Shown piece by piece: positions 4,621 to 7,781 of a stretch of 7,781 nt of DNA. Each line of letters opens with the position of its first letter. Position 1 is the stretch's first letter. Below the pieces are notes generated by a model. The model was not told the DNA's origin and searched no databases. It saw only the letters and a program-made list of their open reading frames with translations. A program made the translations under genes and the position numbers. The DNA lies in NCBI GenBank assembly GCA_011057175.1, contig DSBZ01000249.1, positions 1 through 7,781 on the forward strand, written 5' to 3'. The stretch comes from Candidatus Acetothermia bacterium (lineage in GTDB: Bacteria > Bipolaricaulota > Bipolaricaulia > Bipolaricaulales > Bipolaricaulaceae).

Positions 4621-7600
4621 TGGTGAAAAGCTATCGAGCGCTCGTTCTTCTCTCGTTCTTGGTTGGGATAGGGTGGCTTGCTGCCGCCCAGACCGTGGAC
4701 CTCATCGGCCCGACCCAGATGGGCCGGTGTGAGCAGGCCACCTTCACGATCGTTCTCACCAACGACACAACTCAAACCCTTTCGGACATCATCGTGACCT
4801 TCACCCGCGCCAACGATAACTTCGTCTACGTGGCAGATTCCACTACCCTCACCCTCCACGATGGCTCAACTTCTCCGGGAAATCCTGACCAAGTTGGGCT
4901 TCACCTCATCTGGGATGTGGATGAAATTTTGGGCTATGAGTACGAACTGCCGCCGGCGGGAACTTTGACCATTTCCTTTAAGCTCGCCACGAATTGTTCC
5001 ACCGTCTCTGGAACCCACAAGGCTTCTGCGGAGGGCAGCGGGTTCGTCACTTCCCCCTACGACACCCTTTCCGTAGAAATCCTCCCTGGAGCGATTCGGG
5101 TCTCCAAGACCCCTGCGACTATCAGCGCCCATGTGGGCGACACGGTGACCTGGACGATCACCGTGGAGAACACCGGGCTGGGACCGATCCATAACGTCGT
5201 GGTTACCGATGTTTTAGGAAGTGGGCTTTCCTATGTGAGTTCGAACCCTCCCGGGCAAGCCCAAGGCCAGACCGTGGTTTGGGAACTCGGCACAATTCAG
5301 CCCGGCCAGCAGGTGCAAATCGAGCTTCAAGCGCAAGTAGTGGCCTGCGAGGGGCTGGAAAACACAGCGGATGCGCGCTTTGGCTGCGACGACGGCTCCG
5401 TTTGTTACGACACCGCGGTAGACGGGGGGACGGCCACAGCCTCTATCCACCTTCTTGTGGATAACCCCCTCCTTGATTTCACCCCGCCGGCGATTCAAAT
5501 CCCCTATTGCGATCCTAACGGAACCACGGTCACGATGACAGTGACCAACACCGGCGACGGCCCCGCGAGAGATGTGCGGGTGTGTGTGGACTTCCCCCCA
5601 ACATTTCTCATCCAAAACGTTCACGCTCCTGCCACATGGGATGGGTCGTGCTTTAAACTCCCGGACCTTCCAGCCGATGGAAGCTTTGACCTTACCTTTG
5701 ATGTGGTCTACACCGGAGACTGGTGCGCGGATGCTCCTTCCGGAACCCTTTATTGGCAGGCCATTTACGAAAACGTGTGTGGCGAGGAATTTCGTCCTCC
5801 AGCTGTTTTGGGAACTTATGGCACAGGCTACAACACCAGTGGCCCGCCTTCGCTTTCTGTGGATCTCACGGGACCGAACGAGGTCTACATTTGCGAGGTG
5901 GAGAGCTACGAGCTTGCGGCGAGTTTCGCCGGGCTCGACACCTGCGGGGGGGGCCAGACGAGCGATATCTCCGTGGAGGTCAGCGTCCCCGCGGGGTTCG
6001 TGGTTACGGACTCCGGCGGAGGCGTCTGGACCCCCGGCGGTGACGGAACCGGGGGGACGATCACCTGGACGGTTTCACCGGGGGATTCCCCTTGGAACAC
6101 TTCCATCGGCCTTCGGGCGCCCGGGATGCACCAGTGCGGCCAGCTGGCCACCCTCAGCGCCACCGCAACAGCCACGGACTGCTGCGGGTGCCCGATCTCA
6201 TCCTCCGACTCGGTCCCCATCGCCATTGAGTGCTACCAGCTCGTCACCGCGAGCCGCACGGCGACCCCCCTGATCCAGGAGAAGTGCGGCGAGATCACGT
6301 ACACGAACACCTACACCTTCGCCCAAAGCGGCCCGAACATCTACTTCACCGACCTCACGTTCATCGCCTACGCCGAGAACCTGCAGCAGTACGTGGACGG
6401 GACGCTCGAGATCACGGTGGATGGAGTTCCGACAAACCCGGTGAACGTGGTCGATTCGACCCCTGGCGGGACGCTGGAGATCCAGGGTATCGACGACAAC
6501 AGTCTCGTCTGGGGGAAGACCCTCGTGACTTCGTACCGCCTGAAGTTCACCCCAGACTCCCTCCCCGCCTCCTGCCCGGACTCGTACAGTTTCTACACCT
6601 GGACGACGCTGGATCTCGGACCGGGCTGCACCACGGGCGATGAGTGCACGGAGCCGTGCCAAGTTACGGAGGCCCTCGTCGTGACGGCGGTCACCCCGTC
6701 GATGAGCGTCGCCCTGTCCGGGCTCCCCGAAGACTTCGTGGACCCCTGCGGAACGTACACCATCAACCTTACCCTCACTAAAACCTCTGACTTCGATCCC
6801 CACAACGTCCGCCTCCAGCTTGGAAATCTGAACTACTACATTGTGGATCTCTCCACAATCAGCTGCAGTGGCATTTGCCCACCAAACCTTATCCCTACGG
6901 ACTACGGGGCTTACTACGAGTGGGATTACGGGAATGCCTTTGTGGGGCAGCCCAACGGGGCGCAATCTATCCTCACCTTCCAGGTGCGCAAGCGCTGTAA
7001 CCCAGGTCGGGAGCTTACGGCCACCGCCCTCTTTGAAGACTCCTGTGGCTATTCCTCTTGTTCCGTTTCCGCCTCCGTTACACCCTCAATCCTCCGGGAG
7101 CCGGTCCTTTACGTATCAAAGACCCCAGAGGTCATCTACGCCACCCAAAACCAAGTTACCTGGACGATCTACGTCACGAACGGTGGCGCTGGACCGGCCT
7201 ACGAGGTGTGGGTGGACGATGTCCTCGGGAGCGGGCTGGAGTACGTCTCGTCAACGGCTGATCCCGACGTCCAGACGTACCCGAACGAGGACCACGAGGG
7301 CGGGGTGATCAACGGTGTGAGCTGGCGGATCCCCGTGGTTGCGGCCGGGGCCACACGGACCCTCACCGTCACCGCCCGGATGACGAGCTGTGCAGGGCTG
7401 ACGAACTGGGTGCAGGCCGGGGTGGGTTGCGGAGGGGAGGACTGCCTGACCTCCGCGCCCGACTCCTCCTCCGTGCTCATCCCTTCTACTTCCGTTGTGG
7501 CCACGTTGGTGGCCCAATCGCCCATGGATGTCTGCTCCGAGAACACGGCCACGATTACAATCCGCAACACTGGCGATCCAGCAGTGTACGAACTCGTGGT

Positions 7601-7781
7601 GGAGCAGACGCTTCCTCCGGGCCTCCAATACGTTCCGGGGTCCACCCAATGGCAGAAAAGTGGGGGAGGGTGGACCTCCGGCTCTGACCCGCAGATCACT
7701 GGGGACATTTCCACGGGCTACACCCTGACCTGGACGGAAAACGAGATCTCTGGTCTCGGTGAGCTTTGTTCCCGCCAGAAC
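4617..7781 (+). CDS. Giant secreted cysteine-rich DUF11/Ig-like repeat surface protein, 3' end beyond window
   Basis: 1055 codons are visible with no stop. Residues 1-24 are a classic signal peptide (MMVKSYRALVLLSFLVG, then IGWLAAA) with likely cleavage before Q25. The rest reads as about eight beta-sandwich domains starting near residues 25, 160, 284, 412, 540, 693, 831 and 956. Domains 2 and 7 are clear DUF11 (TIGR01451-type) repeats: VSKTP, TWTI-V-N-G-GP, DVLGSGL-YVSS. The others open with a strand carrying one Cys (C38, C298, C426, C557, C711, C973). Most close with a Cys-rich motif (C244/257/263, C653/671/677, C794/810/815, C925/938/943). About 33 Cys are present, probably as disulfides outside the cytoplasm. 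Such proteins are usually cell-surface or S-layer-like; no anchor is visible. ATG 4617 is used. GAGG at 4613-4616 is better placed for ATG 4620 or GTG 4623. The frame is open upstream to 4137 through a GDT1 remnant. Base use changes sharply between domains. Confidence 0.88.
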   Translation, partial: MMVKSYRALVLLSFLVGIGWLAAAQTVDLIGPTQMGRCEQATFTIVLTNDTTQTLSDIIVTFTRANDNFVYVADSTTLTLHDGSTSPGNPDQVGLHLIWDVDEILGYEYELPPAGTLTISFKLATNCSTVSGTHKASAEGSGFVTSPYDTLSVEILPGAIRVSKTPATISAHVGDTVTWTITVENTGLGPIHNVVVTDVLGSGLSYVSSNPPGQAQGQTVVWELGTIQPGQQVQIELQAQVVACEGLENTADARFGCDDGSVCYDTAVDGGTATASIHLLVDNPLLDFTPPAIQIPYCDPNGTTVTMTVTNTGDGPARDVRVCVDFPPTFLIQNVHAPATWDGSCFKLPDLPADGSFDLTFDVVYTGDWCADAPSGTLYWQAIYENVCGEEFRPPAVLGTYGTGYNTSGPPSLSVDLTGPNEVYICEVESYELAASFAGLDTCGGGQTSDISVEVSVPAGFVVTDSGGGVWTPGGDGTGGTITWTVSPGDSPWNTSIGLRAPGMHQCGQLATLSATATATDCCGCPISSSDSVPIAIECYQLVTASRTATPLIQEKCGEITYTNTYTFAQSGPNIYFTDLTFIAYAENLQQYVDGTLEITVDGVPTNPVNVVDSTPGGTLEIQGIDDNSLVWGKTLVTSYRLKFTPDSLPASCPDSYSFYTWTTLDLGPGCTTGDECTEPCQVTEALVVTAVTPSMSVALSGLPEDFVDPCGTYTINLTLTKTSDFDPHNVRLQLGNLNYYIVDLSTISCSGICPPNLIPTDYGAYYEWDYGNAFVGQPNGAQSILTFQVRKRCNPGRELTATALFEDSCGYSSCSVSASVTPSILREPVLYVSKTPEVIYATQNQVTWTIYVTNGGAGPAYEVWVDDVLGSGLEYVSSTADPDVQTYPNEDHEGGVINGVSWRIPVVAAGATRTLTVTARMTSCAGLTNWVQAGVGCGGEDCLTSAPDSSSVLIPSTSVVATLVAQSPMDVCSENTATITIRNTGDPAVYELVVEQTLPPGLQYVPGSTQWQKSGGGWTSGSDPQITGDISTGYTLTWTENEISGLGELCSRQN
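5094..5465 (+). repeat. DUF11-type repeat, copy A (residues about 160-283 of the surface protein)
   Basis: It begins IRVSKTPATISAHVGDTVTW, continues TITVENTGLGP and DVLGSGLSYVSSN, and closes with ACEGLENTADARFGCDDG followed by SVCYDT. It matches the DUF11 consensus 'vsKt-p...vGd-vtyti-v-N-G-..a-nv-vtD-LP-gl'. Its best partner in the window is copy B at 7107-7490, 671 codons downstream at the first residue. Its third-position GC is about 77% over the first 40 codons. Confidence 0.85.
7107..7490 (+). repeat. DUF11-type repeat, copy B (residues about 831-958 of the surface protein)
   Basis: It begins LYVSKTPEVIYATQNQVTWT, continues IYVTNGGAGP and DVLGSGLEYVSST, and closes with SCAGLTNWVQAGVGCGGEDC. 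The spacing of the three closing cysteines (13 and 5) is close to copy A (13 and 6). It carries about ten extra residues (around PNEDHEGGV) before the closing strands. Both copies are followed by a Cys-opening domain with the block N-T-G-D, so the five-domain stretch between them may be one higher-order repeat unit. Confidence 0.85.

Noticed and set aside
4185..4859. N-terminal extension of the MATE gene up to 4859
   Set aside because: The added sequence is polar, overlaps the GDT1 remnant and the surface-gene signal peptide, and has no MATE similarity.
5214..5624. Open frame of 136 codons antisense to DUF11 copy A
   Set aside because: The sense strand encodes a clear DUF11 domain, and the antisense product has no recognisable features.
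6198..6965. Open frame of 255 codons on the minus strand within the surface-protein gene
   Set aside because: It coincides with the highest-GC3 part of the surface protein, where antisense frames stay open by composition. No domain or start signal is seen.

Overview
The window is a GC-rich bacterial chromosomal fragment. It is tightly packed on the left and ends on the right in a very large secreted protein gene that runs off the edge. A DUF763 gene (a family known mainly from archaea and thermophilic or deep-branching bacteria), very high G/C at third codon positions, several apparently leaderless promoters and a giant cysteine-rich DUF11 surface protein suggest an uncultured or thermophilic bacterial lineage. 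Bipolaricaulota (Acetothermia) is my best guess, but this is inference and low confidence. No RNA gene, insertion sequence, CRISPR array, attachment site or origin was seen.

Layout. (1) 1-1650, minus strand: a two-gene operon of a Nif3/YqfO-type protein followed by a coiled-coil zinc-ribbon protein. They are joined by an ATGA stop/start overlap, and the second gene is cut by the window edge just before its expected zinc ribbon. (2) 1651-1714: a 64-bp divergent control region in which the presumed -35 boxes of the two opposing promoters lie back to back inside one perfect palindrome. (3) 1715-2833, plus strand: an intact DUF763 protein. (4) 2793-4184, minus strand: a 463-residue MATE-family efflux transporter, tail to tail with DUF763 and overlapping it by 41 bp. 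(5) 4185-4616: a region without an intact gene. It holds the MATE promoter, a 15-bp palindrome, a decayed one-domain GDT1/TMEM165-type transporter gene, a perfect TATAAT box and a possible 24-codon upstream ORF. (6) 4617-7781, plus strand: the first 1055 codons of a secreted protein made of about eight Ig-like/DUF11-type beta domains with a regular cysteine pattern.

How the genes relate. The Nif3 and zinc-ribbon pair is a widely conserved bacterial neighbourhood and is clearly co-transcribed here. DUF763 and MATE look like independent single-gene units. The surface protein gene appears to have taken over ground once occupied by a GDT1-type gene: the GDT1 remnant reads in the same frame straight into it with no stop codon. 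The most unusual part is the surface protein. Its domains differ sharply in third-position GC (about 53% to 98% in 60-codon samples), the shifts fall near domain borders, and one peptide occurs twice with mostly different codons. This points to domain-wise assembly or recombination. I see no evidence for a new defence system or other multi-gene machine. The surface protein and its control region are the parts most likely to be undescribed.
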